From the NCBI GenBank assembly GCA_016716065.1, contig JADJXA010000002.1, positions 434,001 to 498,000 on the forward strand: a stretch of DNA of 64,000 nt. Reading direction: 5' to 3'. The notes under the pieces were generated by a model. It ran no database searches and was not told the origin of the DNA. It worked only from the letters and a program-made list of their open reading frames with translations. The stretch's first letter is position 1. The number at the start of each line of letters is the position of its first letter. This DNA is from Candidatus Leptovillus gracilis (GTDB lineage Bacteria; Chloroflexota; Anaerolineae; Promineifilales; Promineifilaceae). Positions 24,560 to 33,891 of the stretch are shown here, one piece after another. The position numbers and the translations under genes were made by a program.

Positions 24560-26425
24560 TCACCTGGCAAGGGCCGCGCTGACCCGGTCGCGCAGCAGCC
24601 GTCGTCTGGCACAGCTCAAAGAAGCATAAGCTGCCTGGCGCAGCTTGTCGTGGCTGAAGATATAGGCGTCCGCCCCCTGCTCCAGCAGAATGCGCCGCTG
24701 GCACAGTTCGTCCAGCGCCTCCACCAGCATTGTCTCCGGCGCGTCGCTGGCCGCCGCCAGCAGGTCGAAACGAAAAGAACGACCAATCGTCGCTGCCAGA
24801 TCCACCACTTCGCGCGCCATTGGCGACAAATCCGCCAGCCTTTCCTCAAGCAGCGCCTGTACCTTATCCGGCAATCGCTCACACTCCCACTCCCCATTAT
24901 TAGCCCAACTCCCGGCCATCTCCACCACAAACAGCGGCACGCCTTCCGTTTCCGCATACAACTGCGCCGTTTGCACGGCATCCAACGGCCGTCCGGTCAC
25001 GTGCATCGCCAACTCGGCAACGGCCATTTCCTCCAGACGCCCCAATTCAATCTGCACAAAACTGCTGCCGTGCTGCAAGTCGTGGCACAGCGGGCTGAGC
25101 GGGTGGTGGGGGGACACCTCTTCCTCCCGGATCGCGCCCAGGAGTAAAAAACGCGCTTCTGGCGCAAAGTACAGCAGAAAGCAGAACCATTCCAGCGTGT
25201 CTACATCGCACCACTGCAGATCATCCATGAATAGCAAAAAGGGCTGAGGAAGCTGCAAAACCACCTGGGCCAAAGCAGTGAAGAAGCGCTCTCGCTGCCA
25301 CGTCTCGCTGATGGGACCGGGCGGAGTCAGGTCGGGCCGTTCCACCAGCAATTCTGGCAGCAGGCGGCTAATTTCGCGCAGCCAGACATCGGCCAGGCTG
25401 CGCAACGGCTGGCGCAAAGCCGCGCCCCGCAGCCAATCGGCGATGGGAGCGTAGGGGAGGTTGTGAGTGAGCGCGTGCCCGGCAGCGTGTAGTGCCGGGA
25501 TGCCCTGCCGCGCCGTCCAATCCAGCATCTCTTCGGCCAGGCGTGTTTTGCCAACGCCCGCCTCACCGCGAATCAAGGTGAACAACGGCCGTTCCCCCAT
25601 CACCCGCCGCCAGCTTGCCTGCAAAGCCGACCAGGCCCGCGTCCGCCCAACAAGTGGGAGCCGCGCTGCCTGACCATCTGCCGACGCTACCGGCGTCAGC
25701 AATAGCTGGTACGCCTTCTGAGTAGAAGCGCTGGGAAGGACGCTCAGCTCCTGCTGCAAGGCAGCGGCGCAGGCGTTATAGGTGCGCAGCGCCCCGACCC
25801 GGTCGCCGCCAAGCGCCTGCAAGCGCATCAGGCGACGATAGGCGGTCTCGTGCAGCGGATCGGCTTGCAGCAGCAGCCGGGCAAAATTGGCTGCTGCCGC
25901 ATACTCTCGTGCTGCTTCAAGGAGTTGAATTTGCTGCATCAGGCATTCAAGATATTGCTGCCGCAGTACTTCGCGGTGAGCCAGAACCCAGTCGTCGTAA
26001 TGGCCGGGGAGCAGATCGCCCTGGTAGAGGTGAATGGCTGTTTCCAGATAATGCCGTCGGTCGGCGGGAGTGGTGGACTGGTGGACGTGGGCAACGGCCG
26101 TTGCGAACTCCGCCACATCAAGGCTATAAGGCGCATCCTCGCACCATCTCACCACATGCCAATCCGCTAGAAGGAATTGGTTAGCTTGTGGTAGCACATG
26201 CCGTAGATGGTGCAAGGCTTTACGCAAATTGGTGCGGGCCTGATCCTCGTTAGAGTCAGGCCAGAAGGTGAAGGCTAGATGTTGACGTGTATGTACCTGG
26301 TTGGCGTGCAGGACCAGGTAGGCGAGCAACACTTGATGGCGGGGAGGGGCAAGGGGGATAACTGCCGTTTCCTGCCAGCGCATCTGAAATTGACCCATCA
26401 GGGTGATATATAGCTTGTCCATTGC
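24560..26425 (-). CDS. BTAD-type regulator with AAA ATPase domain, C-terminally truncated
   Basis: Residues 1-100 form a winged-helix DNA-binding domain of the SARP/OmpR type (LAYLVLHANQVHTRQHLAF). Residues about 100-240 are the helical BTAD. From about 255 an AAA/STAND ATPase follows with Walker A GEAGVGKT and Walker B LLFMDDLQW. Family members normally continue with a long TPR or LuxR region. Here the protein stops soon after the ATPase (CARRRLLRDRVSAALAR), so it looks truncated. I chose the ATG at 26425 with GGGGGAA upstream. It ends where the AT-rich island begins, so its loss of the C-terminus may relate to island insertion. Confidence 0.75.
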   Translation of the reverse strand, partial: AMDKLYITLMGQFQMRWQETAVIPLAPPRHQVLLAYLVLHANQVHTRQHLAFTFWPDSNEDQARTNLRKALHHLRHVLPQANQFLLADWHVVRWCEDAPYSLDVAEFATAVAHVHQSTTPADRRHYLETAIHLYQGDLLPGHYDDWVLAHREVLRQQYLECLMQQIQLLEAAREYAAAANFARLLLQADPLHETAYRRLMRLQALGGDRVGALRTYNACAAALQQELSVLPSASTQKAYQLLLTPVASADGQAARLPLVGRTRAWSALQASWRRVMGERPLFTLIRGEAGVGKTRLAEEMLDWTARQGIPALHAAGHALTHNLPYAPIADWLRGAALRQPLRSLADVWLREISRLLPELLVERPDLTPPGPISETWQRERFFTALAQVVLQLPQPFLLFMDDLQWCDVDTLEWFCFLLYFAPEARFLLLGAIREEEVSPHHPLSPLCHDLQHGSSFVQIELGRLEEMAVAELAMHVTGRPLDAVQTAQLYAETEGVPLFVVEMAGSWANNGEWECERLPDKVQALLEERLADLSPMAREVVDLAATIGRSFRFDLLAAASDAPETMLVEALDELCQRRILLEQGADAYIFSHDKLRQAAYASLSCARRRLLRDRVSAALAR

Positions 26426-27112
26426 TTTCCCCCACAGGAGATGGCTCCTGGCCCACCTCAGATATGAAACAGGCACTATTGCCACACGTTTACAGCCATT
26501 TCCACGCATTCACCATAGCTGACCGGTGTAGCAGGTGGCTTTATGGAAGGGTCTACCTGTACGTTGAACAGAAAGCTCTGATATTATGAGACTCACAGGT
26601 TGGGGTAAAATTCCGAAAGTCCAAGAAACTTTCCTTTGATGACATAATGCCACGAATCTCCTCTGAAAGTCATTATGAGACTTACCGGTTTTCGTAGGTG
26701 AATTCTCTAATTCTGGTAAATTTCTTGGATGCCCTTGAGTGTTTGTTAGAGGTTGCCGGTTTGCAGGTTGTTGCTACAAAAGAAAGTAGAGTGTAAGACG
26801 AGCCGGCCAGAATGGCATGATGGTAAGGGATATTGACTTAAGGAACGACTTTATTTTTCACCAACCCGGATGGATCTGGCCTTTCGAGGTGGATATATGA
26901 CGTCTGTATTGCACCCATCACGGGAATGGCTTCCCGGCACATTCTAAATATGAAAATGCATCCTAATGCCGCCTGCTTGTAACCCTCTTCAGCAGAAGGT
27001 AAATCATATTCTAAAACAGGCAGATACTCTTGTAAAGCAACAATTATGTGGAAGGATTACTCATATTTGCATGAATTTGCGAAGAACCGTTGATCGCTCA
27101 ACTGACGGCCGT
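26426..27112. other. Gene-free stretch with short direct repeats
   Basis: There is no convincing gene in about 690 bp between the BTAD regulator and the DUF2723 gene. It is AT-rich and contains a direct repeat, ATTATGAGACTYACMGGTT, near 26584 and 26674. Promoters for the regulator may lie at its left end. Nothing else stands out. Confidence 0.5.
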
Positions 27113-30100
27113 TTATTCCACCAATAGACCCGGCACAACCAACTTGTCATCCACCGGCGTACCGTCGGCGTTGAGGAGGGGCAGGCGGCGCAGGTCGGCC
27201 AGGCGATACCAGCCGATGAGCAGGCGGTAATTGCCGGGTGGCATGTCGCCCGAAAGCTGGATGGTGTGGGGGTCGGTGAGGGTCTGGCCGGGAGTCCAGC
27301 CGCTGGTGGGCAGCGTGCCTTGCAGCGGCCAGGCGTCCACCTGCCCGACAATGCGGTCTTGGGCGTCTAGCACTTGCAGAAAGAGGGTGTAATTGTCGGC
27401 CATGGGGGCCAGCCCTTGCCATTGTAGGGTCAGATGAAGTTGTCCGCCGGGTTGCAGCGTTTTGTCGGCGATGGCTACGTCCAACAAGGCGATTTTGTCG
27501 TCGTAGTTGCTAACCCCTTCCGGCAGCGGTGCGCCGCTGACAACGACCTCGCCCAGTACGCAGTGGGCGCTGACCGGCTGGAGCCAGCCGCAAATGATGG
27601 TTTGGTCGGGGCGGGTGAGGAGGAGCTGGTAACGGCCGTTTTCCCCGGCGCCCTCCACCATTCTGGCAGCCGTAAACGGCCACTCACGCCATGATTGACG
27701 ATAGATGGTCCGATACTGTGTGGTTTCCGGCAGGGTTTGCCCGGCGCCCAACAGGACAACCTGGATGCCGGACGGATCGCCATAACCGGAAAGCAGCACG
27801 GTAAAGGGCTGCTGCGGCCGAATTTGCGCCGGGAAGTCGGCGGACAGCAAAGCAGCCGGGCCGATCTGGGCGCGAATCGGCCGTGTCAATTCCATTGTTG
27901 GCGTGGCGGGCAGGGTAACGGCCGTCACCGTCTGCCAGTCCAATTCGTCGGGCGGGGTGAAGGGCGGGGCCAGGGCGACTTGCAGGTTCATCGTTTGTGG
28001 GTGGTCTAAAATCGGGCGGGGCAGCAGGTGGAAATCGGCCACGATTTCAGCCCCCTTCCAGGCGTTGGTGGGGTAGAAGTTGTTGGCGGGGAAACGGCCG
28101 CTGCTCGTGTAACCGCCCAGGCGCAAATAGACCTGGAGGGCTTGGTTGGTTGGTTGGTTGGTTTGCCAGTAAAGGGTGATGGCTGATTGGGTGGGGTCTG
28201 TGGCGGCTTCCGACTGCCAGTCGTAGGCGCGCAGTTGGATGGAATTGACAGCGAGTTGGCTGGGAACGGCCGTGTCTGGCAGGTCGGTCAGCGGTTCGGC
28301 GCTCACTTCGGTCAGCGGTCCCATTGAGCGCAGGTGGTAGATGCCTTCCAAGCCTGGCAAAAAACGGGCCAGATAAACGGTTTGTCCGGCGGCGATGCGT
28401 TGGTCGAGTTCGGCGCGGTAGGCAGCCTCATCGGGCAGCACCATGATGTCCAGGTCGGGGCGGGCGTCTTCCGCCTGCTGCAAGTAATAGAGTGGGGCGA
28501 TTTTTTCGCTGTCGGCCAGAATCGCCGCGCCATCGGCCAGCGGCAGCGCCAGCACGCCCTGGCCCCAGGGCAGCAGTCCGTCGTCGTTGGCTTGGTCAAT
28601 GGTGCGCCAGTTGGCTGCGGCGAGGAGGATGGTTGGGAGGGCGAGGAGAAGGAGAAGAGAATTGTGAATGGTGAATGGTGAATGGTGAATGGTGAATGGG
28701 TGATTGACAATTGTCTCCGCACCGGCCAGCCACCAGACGGCAGTGATGATTTGTGCGCCCATCAGAAAGACGGCCAGGTCGGGCACGTAGTAGTTGAGGG
28801 CGTAGAAGGTGACGCCAAGCCAGGTGACGAGCAGGATGGCGGCGAGCTGCCGGTGGCGCAGCAGCAAATAGAACAGACCGACGCCGACCAGCGCCAGATT
28901 TGCCCAGCCCCAATTCGCCAGGAAGATGCGCCCGACGACTTCGTAGCGGGTGGGGTCGTCCAACCAGGCCCGCCATTGCAGCGCTCCCTGAAAACGGCCG
29001 CCCAGCACCCAATCCACAAAACGGCTCAACCCAATCGGTTCGCCATGGATGGCCGCCCAACGGATGGGCAGGTAGGCATAGAGGAGGAGGGGTAGGAGGA
29101 AGGCGAGAGGGAGGAGGAGGAGAAATTGTGAATTGTGAATTGTGAATTGTGAATTGTGAATTTTTGCGGCGTGACGCTTGAATAAAAGGGTCAGGAAGGC
29201 GGCGGGGAGGAGGAAGATGGTGGTGAGATGATTGGTGAGGCCCAGGCCGAGGAGGAAGAAGAGGAGTGCGAGAGTGATTGTCCTCTTGCCGCCTGTTCTT
29301 CCCGTCTCCCCCTCTCCCTGTCTCCCTGTCTCCTTGTCAAATGCCCAACCGCCAATCTCCCGCATCACAAACAAGGCCGCCACCACGATGAGGGCGTGCA
29401 GGGTGTAGACTTCGGCCTCGATGGCCTGACTCCAGAAGGTGGGGGTGAGGCCGAGGGCAACGGCCGTTAATACCGCCACTTCCCCCCTGGCCCTCAACCG
29501 ATACCCCAAGCCAAACAACAAACTAAGCGCCGCCAGTCCATAGACCATCACGCCAACATTCAGCCGCCAGGCGACGGTATGGATGGGAACCAGGGTGAAT
29601 AACTTGCCCAGCAGCAAAAACAGCGGGTAGCCGGTGGGGTGGGCGATGCCCAACTGTGGCGCGACCACCTGAAACTCAAAAGTATCCGCCTGACCGACGG
29701 CATGGGGCATGGTCAGCAGGTAGATGGGCAGCAGAGCGGCCAGCACAAACAGCACGCCCAACCAGCGCCACGTTTGCGGTGCGGCCATCTGGCGGGCCAG
29801 CAGCAGCGCCGCCAGCCACAAGGACGCGGCAAAAATCAACCGACTGCCCACTAAATCCACCGCCGGATCAAACAGCCACAACAGATTCAAAAGCAACGGC
29901 AGCCAAAACAATCCGCGTTCAGCCGCGTTTATCGGCGGCCTATTCATGGCCCAGGTGAGAAGAACGGCCGTTCCCAGAGAAAGTGTGATGGCCGGAAACG
30001 GCCGTGCCAGCCATTGCAGCCAGGGGAAAAAGCCTTCAAACAAAATCCGCGTCAGCGCCAGGCTGCCAACGGCCAACAGCAGCCAGACAGTCAACAGACG

Positions 30101-30142
30101 CCAGGCTGCCTGCTTTGTGGCCTGGTTCGATAAAGTCGTCAT
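27113..30142 (-). CDS. DUF2723 GT-C-like membrane protein with C-terminal beta-sandwich modules
   Basis: The N-terminal half (about residues 1-480) has roughly a dozen membrane helices. It includes the DUF2723 signature GQADTFEFQVVAPQLGIAHP and the following HPTGYPLFL, which place it with the TMEM260-like protein O-mannosyltransferase group. The C-terminal half is soluble with repeated beta modules (ITLYWQTN, LTLQWQGL) like those of the GT-C-like protein at 296-3421. It probably glycosylates extracytoplasmic acceptors using polyprenyl-linked sugars. I chose the ATG at 30142 over 30172. Two heptamer arrays (28664-28698, 29124-29158) and a simple TCTCCCTG repeat near 29300 are inserted in loops. 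Confidence 0.8.
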   Translation of the reverse strand: MTTLSNQATKQAAWRLLTVWLLLAVGSLALTRILFEGFFPWLQWLARPFPAITLSLGTAVLLTWAMNRPPINAAERGLFWLPLLLNLLWLFDPAVDLVGSRLIFAASLWLAALLLARQMAAPQTWRWLGVLFVLAALLPIYLLTMPHAVGQADTFEFQVVAPQLGIAHPTGYPLFLLLGKLFTLVPIHTVAWRLNVGVMVYGLAALSLLFGLGYRLRARGEVAVLTAVALGLTPTFWSQAIEAEVYTLHALIVVAALFVMREIGGWAFDKETGRQGEGETGRTGGKRTITLALLFFLLGLGLTNHLTTIFLLPAAFLTLLFKRHAAKIHNSQFTIHNSQFLLLLPLAFLLPLLLYAYLPIRWAAIHGEPIGLSRFVDWVLGGRFQGALQWRAWLDDPTRYEVVGRIFLANWGWANLALVGVGLFYLLLRHRQLAAILLVTWLGVTFYALNYYVPDLAVFLMGAQIITAVWWLAGAETIVNHPFTIHHSPFTIHNSLLLLLALPTILLAAANWRTIDQANDDGLLPWGQGVLALPLADGAAILADSEKIAPLYYLQQAEDARPDLDIMVLPDEAAYRAELDQRIAAGQTVYLARFLPGLEGIYHLRSMGPLTEVSAEPLTDLPDTAVPSQLAVNSIQLRAYDWQSEAATDPTQSAITLYWQTNQPTNQALQVYLRLGGYTSSGRFPANNFYPTNAWKGAEIVADFHLLPRPILDHPQTMNLQVALAPPFTPPDELDWQTVTAVTLPATPTMELTRPIRAQIGPAALLSADFPAQIRPQQPFTVLLSGYGDPSGIQVVLLGAGQTLPETTQYRTIYRQSWREWPFTAARMVEGAGENGRYQLLLTRPDQTIICGWLQPVSAHCVLGEVVVSGAPLPEGVSNYDDKIALLDVAIADKTLQPGGQLHLTLQWQGLAPMADNYTLFLQVLDAQDRIVGQVDAWPLQGTLPTSGWTPGQTLTDPHTIQLSGDMPPGNYRLLIGWYRLADLRRLPLLNADGTPVDDKLVVPGLLVE
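28664..28698. repeat. Heptanucleotide array (GTGAATG, 5 units) inside the DUF2723 gene
   Basis: Five perfect GTGAATG units read CACCATT-type on the minus (coding) strand, giving HHSPFTI. It is the same heptamer as at 981-1020. Confidence 0.9.
29124..29158. repeat. Heptanucleotide array (AATTGTG, 5 units) inside the DUF2723 gene
   Basis: Five perfect AATTGTG units differ from the neighbouring array's heptamer by one base and read HNSQFTI on the coding strand. Confidence 0.9.
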
Positions 30143-30229
30143 ATGGCCTGCAATTGTATCCATTACCGGCAAAAAACAAGCCTCCGCCCGGTAATCGTGT
30201 AGAAGAAGGGCGGAAACCGATAATCTGGA

Positions 30230-30272
30230 CGTTTAGATTGGACCGATTCAGAAGATTGGTCCAATCTAAACG
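30230..30272. repeat. Intergenic palindrome, GATTGGTCCAATC type (copy C)
   Basis: Perfect 15-bp arms (CGTTTAGATTGGACC / GGTCCAATCTAAACG) with a 13-nt centre lie between the DUF2723 and lipoprotein genes. Confidence 0.85.
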
Positions 30273-30296
30273 TATACGGTTAATGGCTAACGGCCT

Positions 30297-31667
30297 TTAC
30301 GGCCGATACGCTTCCGCGTCTAGCGCGGCCTGCTCGGGGGATTGGGGGATGGCAAAATAGGTGGTGAGGGCGTAGATGCGCAGGGGGGTGATGAGGCGCT
30401 GGGTTTCCTCGGCAATTTCGGCGAAGGTATCGCCGCTGCCTAGATACCAGATGGCCGCGCCCTTAATTTGCGGGTAGGGGGCGTAAAAGCGGGCGGCCCA
30501 AGCAATGTCGGCGATGGCTGGCGCCGGTTCAGGCACGTGTTCGTAGGTCCAGCCCCATTCGGTGATGAGGATGGTGGGGCGGGGGATGCCGTATTTATCC
30601 GCTACGCGGAAGATTTCCAAAAAACGGCCGATTTTATACGGAAACCCATCGCCAATGTCGTCCCGGTTATAGCTGTATTCGTGGACGGCAATTGCCAGTT
30701 GGTCGGGGTGGTCGCCCAGCAGCCGTAGGAATTGCAGCATCACTGGGCTTTCCCAGTCGGCCGGTTCCGGTTCGCCGGCCGACCAGCCAAACGCCGCCCA
30801 CTTACGGCCGTCGCGCAAAGCCAATTCCGCTGTTGTCAGGGCAAATTGGGCCAGCCACTCAGACCGGTTCTTATCTACCTCGTTCATCGTCTCCATCCAC
30901 ACCAGGCTGGGGTCCAGTTCCGGCGGGAAATCGTCGGTGTGCAGCCGCCAATGCTGCTGCGCGGCTGCTTCTGGGGGCAGGTTGTAATTGGGCACGCTGA
31001 CATGGTTGCCGCCGGCCACCTTACGAAACACCAGGATGTGAGGCACGCCGCTCTGGCGCATCATCTCCTGCGCGATGTAGAGAGGTTGGGCGTTGTCCAC
31101 ACTTTTCAAGAAAAAGGGCACACCGGCAGCGTCCAACTGGTCCATCCATTCATCCAGACCATCGGTATTGCCGCCTACGCCCACGTGGAAGCCGATTTTG
31201 ACAAAAGCCAGGTCTTGCCCCTGGGCTTGCAAGTCGGCGCGAACGGCGGCGAAGTCAACTGTGGGGATGGGTGTAGGTGAAGGCGTTGGCGATGGCATCG
31301 CCGACGCCATCGCCGATGGACTGGGCGAGGGCAGCGGGGTGGCAGTCGCCGCGCCATCCTGCCCGACGTAGGGCAGGTAGGTCTCTTCGCTGCCGGGTTG
31401 GAGAGGGGGTGCAGGATAAGGGGCAGATGGCACGGCCGTTACTGGCGCCGGGTAAGGAGGAGCCATGGGCACGGCCGTTTCCGGGGCAGGGTAGGCCGTT
31501 GGCAGCGCGGCCGGCGTTACCAGGGCAGCGGCCGTATTCGTCGGCAAGACGATGGGTGTGGCGGTGGGGGCGGTGGGGCGGCAGGCGGAAACGGCCGTCA
31601 GGAGTACGGCCGTTACCATCCACCACACAATCCACAATTGGCGGCTGTTGTGCTGTTGTTTACCCAA
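30297..31667 (-). CDS. Lipoprotein with a GH-A-like TIM-barrel domain
   Basis: The signal peptide ends in a lipobox (LLTAVSAC), so the protein is lipid-anchored outside the membrane. A Pro/Ala/Thr-rich linker of about 110 residues follows, then a domain of about 310 residues with METMNEVDKN (candidate acid/base Glu) and ITEWGWTY (candidate nucleophile Glu). The Asn-Glu and late Glu pair is typical of clan GH-A glycoside hydrolases. The substrate is not predictable. It overlaps the end of the M24 peptidase gene by 8 bp, implying co-translation. The linker is built partly of repeats of PAP, TAV and SPSP. Confidence 0.75.
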   Translation of the reverse strand: MGKQQHNSRQLWIVWWMVTAVLLTAVSACRPTAPTATPIVLPTNTAAALVTPAALPTAYPAPETAVPMAPPYPAPVTAVPSAPYPAPPLQPGSEETYLPYVGQDGAATATPLPSPSPSAMASAMPSPTPSPTPIPTVDFAAVRADLQAQGQDLAFVKIGFHVGVGGNTDGLDEWMDQLDAAGVPFFLKSVDNAQPLYIAQEMMRQSGVPHILVFRKVAGGNHVSVPNYNLPPEAAAQQHWRLHTDDFPPELDPSLVWMETMNEVDKNRSEWLAQFALTTAELALRDGRKWAAFGWSAGEPEPADWESPVMLQFLRLLGDHPDQLAIAVHEYSYNRDDIGDGFPYKIGRFLEIFRVADKYGIPRPTILITEWGWTYEHVPEPAPAIADIAWAARFYAPYPQIKGAAIWYLGSGDTFAEIAEETQRLITPLRIYALTTYFAIPQSPEQAALDAEAYRP

Positions 31668-32763
31668 CCGTGAGCAGCTCCCGCGTGAAACTGGTCAGCG
31701 AGCGGTGGCCCGTTTCTGTCACGACCACATCATCCTCAATGCGCACGCCGCCGCGCCCCGGCAGATAGATGCCCGGTTCCACCGTAAACACATTACCCGC
31801 CGCCAGCGGCTCCCGGTTCCCCGCGACCATCGAAGGCACTTCATGCACTTCCAGCCCCAGACCATGCCCGGTGCGATGGATAAAATAGCTGCCATAGCCG
31901 GCAGCTTCAATTACATTGCGGGCGGCGCGGTCCACCTCGGCGCCGGTTGCGCCGGGACGGGCGGCCAGTTTGCCCTGCTCGTTGGCCTGGCGCACGATGT
32001 CATAGATGCGGGCCATCTCATGGTCTACATGCCCCACAGCAAAAGTGCGCGTAATGTCCGACGGATAGCCGTCTACGTATACACCCCAGTCAATCACTAG
32101 AAAATCACCGGCGGCTAACGGCCGTTCCGTGGGCACGGCGTGGGGCGAGGCGCTGTTGGGTCCGGTGGAGACGATGGGCGAAAAGGCGACCGTCTCGGCT
32201 CCTTCGGCCATGAGCAGGTTGTTCAGCATGGCGGCCACCTGCTTTTCTGTCTGGCCGATTTTAATTTGCGGCAGCAGCCTCTCGATGGCTCGCTCGGCCA
32301 CCGCCACCGCTTTTTCCATAGCCGCAATTTCCGCGGCGTCTTTGACGGCGCGCAGGGCCATGACGGCCGGTTCGGCGTGCGACGTGCGCAGACCAGGGGC
32401 CACCTGATGCAGCGCTTCCAGTTCCAGCAACCGCAGCGCCAGGGCCTCCACGCCCCAATGCGCCCCGGCCAACTTCAGCGCGGCGGCGGCGCGGGCAAAA
32501 GCGCCGGCAAACCACTCCTCGTCGCTCCAGGCAAAGATGCGCTCTTCAGGAATGCCCACCGCCTGGGCTTTCATCGCTTCCAGGGTGGGGATGATGATGG
32601 CCGGCGGGGCGGCGGCCGGCAAGAAAAGCAAAATCGGCCGTTCGCTGACGTGGGTATGGATGTGGCTAAAATACACTTGATTCGGGCCGGGCATCAGGGC
32701 AATACCATCCAGCCCGCGCCGGGTCATTTCTTGTTGTAAGCGTTCAATACGGATTTGGTTCAT
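31660..32763 (-). CDS. M24 family metallopeptidase (Xaa-Pro peptidase type)
   Basis: The 367-aa protein has the creatinase-like N-domain and the pita-bread C-domain with metal ligands Asp in VIDWGVYVDGY and SDITRTF, His in HRTGHGLGLEVHE, and two late Glu residues (VEPGIYL, RIEDDVVV). These enzymes remove N-terminal residues before proline using two Mn or Co ions. It is complete and cytoplasmic. The lipoprotein gene is coupled downstream. Confidence 0.92.
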   Translation of the reverse strand: MNQIRIERLQQEMTRRGLDGIALMPGPNQVYFSHIHTHVSERPILLFLPAAAPPAIIIPTLEAMKAQAVGIPEERIFAWSDEEWFAGAFARAAAALKLAGAHWGVEALALRLLELEALHQVAPGLRTSHAEPAVMALRAVKDAAEIAAMEKAVAVAERAIERLLPQIKIGQTEKQVAAMLNNLLMAEGAETVAFSPIVSTGPNSASPHAVPTERPLAAGDFLVIDWGVYVDGYPSDITRTFAVGHVDHEMARIYDIVRQANEQGKLAARPGATGAEVDRAARNVIEAAGYGSYFIHRTGHGLGLEVHEVPSMVAGNREPLAAGNVFTVEPGIYLPGRGGVRIEDDVVVTETGHRSLTSFTRELLTVG

Positions 32764-32845
32764 ATTTTTTACTCGTTGGGGGAAGGGATTCTGGCGTTAT
32801 GGGTTCATACGCGCAATGGTCATATGTATCTGTCTGACATTTTTG

Positions 32846-33352
32846 TCACCTTGCGCGTTCCATTTCGACCAGGGGCACGCCGGCGGGGACAGATTCGCCT
32901 GGCTGGCATTTCAGGGCGGCGATAACGCCGCTGTAGGGGGCCAGGATGGGGATCACCATTTTCATGGATTCCAGCAGGATGAGTTTGTCGCCTTCGTCTA
33001 CCCTGTCGCCGGGTTGGACGAGGATTTGGGTGACGACGGCCGGGATGGTGGCCGCCAGAGCGTTGTCAACCGCGCTGCCGCTGCTGCCGCGCTGCCGCAC
33101 CCGTTGGTAGGTGAGGGTACGGCCGTTTACCCACACCTGCCGTTGATCCCCTTGCTCCATGTGCCCGGCGGCGCGAATACGCTGACGCGTGCCATCGGGC
33201 CGAATCAGCTCCAGCAGCAGGGCGGGGCCTTCGCGGTAGACGATCTCTAATGCGGCTGTCTGGCCATGATGGGTTACAGACAGCAAATTGCCCTGCCGGG
33301 TGACTTCCAGGTCTATGTCCTGGTTGTTAAGATGAATGGTGAATTTTGCCAT
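32846..33352 (-). CDS. Biotinyl/lipoyl carrier domain protein (BCCP-like)
   Basis: The 168-aa protein has an N-terminal beta region (FTIHLNNQDIDLEV) and a C-terminal biotinyl domain from VVTQILVQPGDRV to the end. The Lys of ESMKMVIP is the expected biotinylation site, and GESVPAGVPLVEME closes the domain. It resembles the carrier portion of acyl-CoA or pyruvate carboxylases. The carboxylase subunits are not in the window, so its partner is unknown. Confidence 0.85.
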   Translation of the reverse strand: MAKFTIHLNNQDIDLEVTRQGNLLSVTHHGQTAALEIVYREGPALLLELIRPDGTRQRIRAAGHMEQGDQRQVWVNGRTLTYQRVRQRGSSGSAVDNALAATIPAVVTQILVQPGDRVDEGDKLILLESMKMVIPILAPYSGVIAALKCQPGESVPAGVPLVEMERAR

Positions 33353-33379
33353 AAGTGAACGATGAACGATGAATGTGCG

Positions 33380-33820
33380 TCAGCTGTGGACGCCGGTGAT
33401 GTAGTTTTGCAGGTGGTCAATGAGCGCTTGTTGCTCGGTAATGATCGTTTTGACCACATCGCCGATGGAAATAATGCCCAGCAGATGCTCCTCTTCGTCT
33501 AAGACGGGCAGATGGCGGACGTGTTTGTCGGTCATCAGGGTCATGCAGCGGTGGATACTTTCTGTGGGCCGCATGAAGATGACCTGGGTGGTCATGATGG
33601 CGCGAACGGGGGTGCTGTGGGAGGCACGGCCGTGCAAAATCACTTTACGCGCATAATCCCGTTCGGAGAAGAGGCCGCAGACACGGCCGTTTTCCACCAC
33701 CGGCAGCGCGCCAATGTCCTTCTCAGCCATCAATTCCAGGGCAGCCAGAACAGTTTCGTCCGGGCTGATGGTCCACACCTGGTAGCCTTTGTTTTGTAAA
33801 AGCTGGTTGATCGTATTCAT
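33380..33820 (-). CDS. CBS-domain pair protein
   Basis: Two CBS domains span almost the whole 146-aa protein: WTISPDETVLAALELMAEKD with GLFSERDYARK, and FMRPTESIHRCMTLMTDKH with GIISIGDVVK. Such stand-alone pairs bind adenosine nucleotides and act as energy sensors. I prefer the ATG at 33820 to that at 33838. The neighbouring genes give no clear clue to its partner. Confidence 0.9.
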   Translation of the reverse strand: MNTINQLLQNKGYQVWTISPDETVLAALELMAEKDIGALPVVENGRVCGLFSERDYARKVILHGRASHSTPVRAIMTTQVIFMRPTESIHRCMTLMTDKHVRHLPVLDEEEHLLGIISIGDVVKTIITEQQALIDHLQNYITGVHS

Positions 33821-33891
33821 GATACAAGCCTCCTTCATGGATACAGGTGATGCTGCTTATGAGTCGCCACTTTTCAGGCTCCGCCCACCGG

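Noticed and set aside
24429..24704. A separate small minus-strand ORF at the end of the BTAD regulator
   Set aside because: Most of it overlaps the regulator in another frame and shows no conserved motif.
28664..29158. Heptamer arrays as CRISPR-like repeats
   Set aside because: Units are 7 bp with no spacers and lie inside coding sequence; no cas genes were seen.
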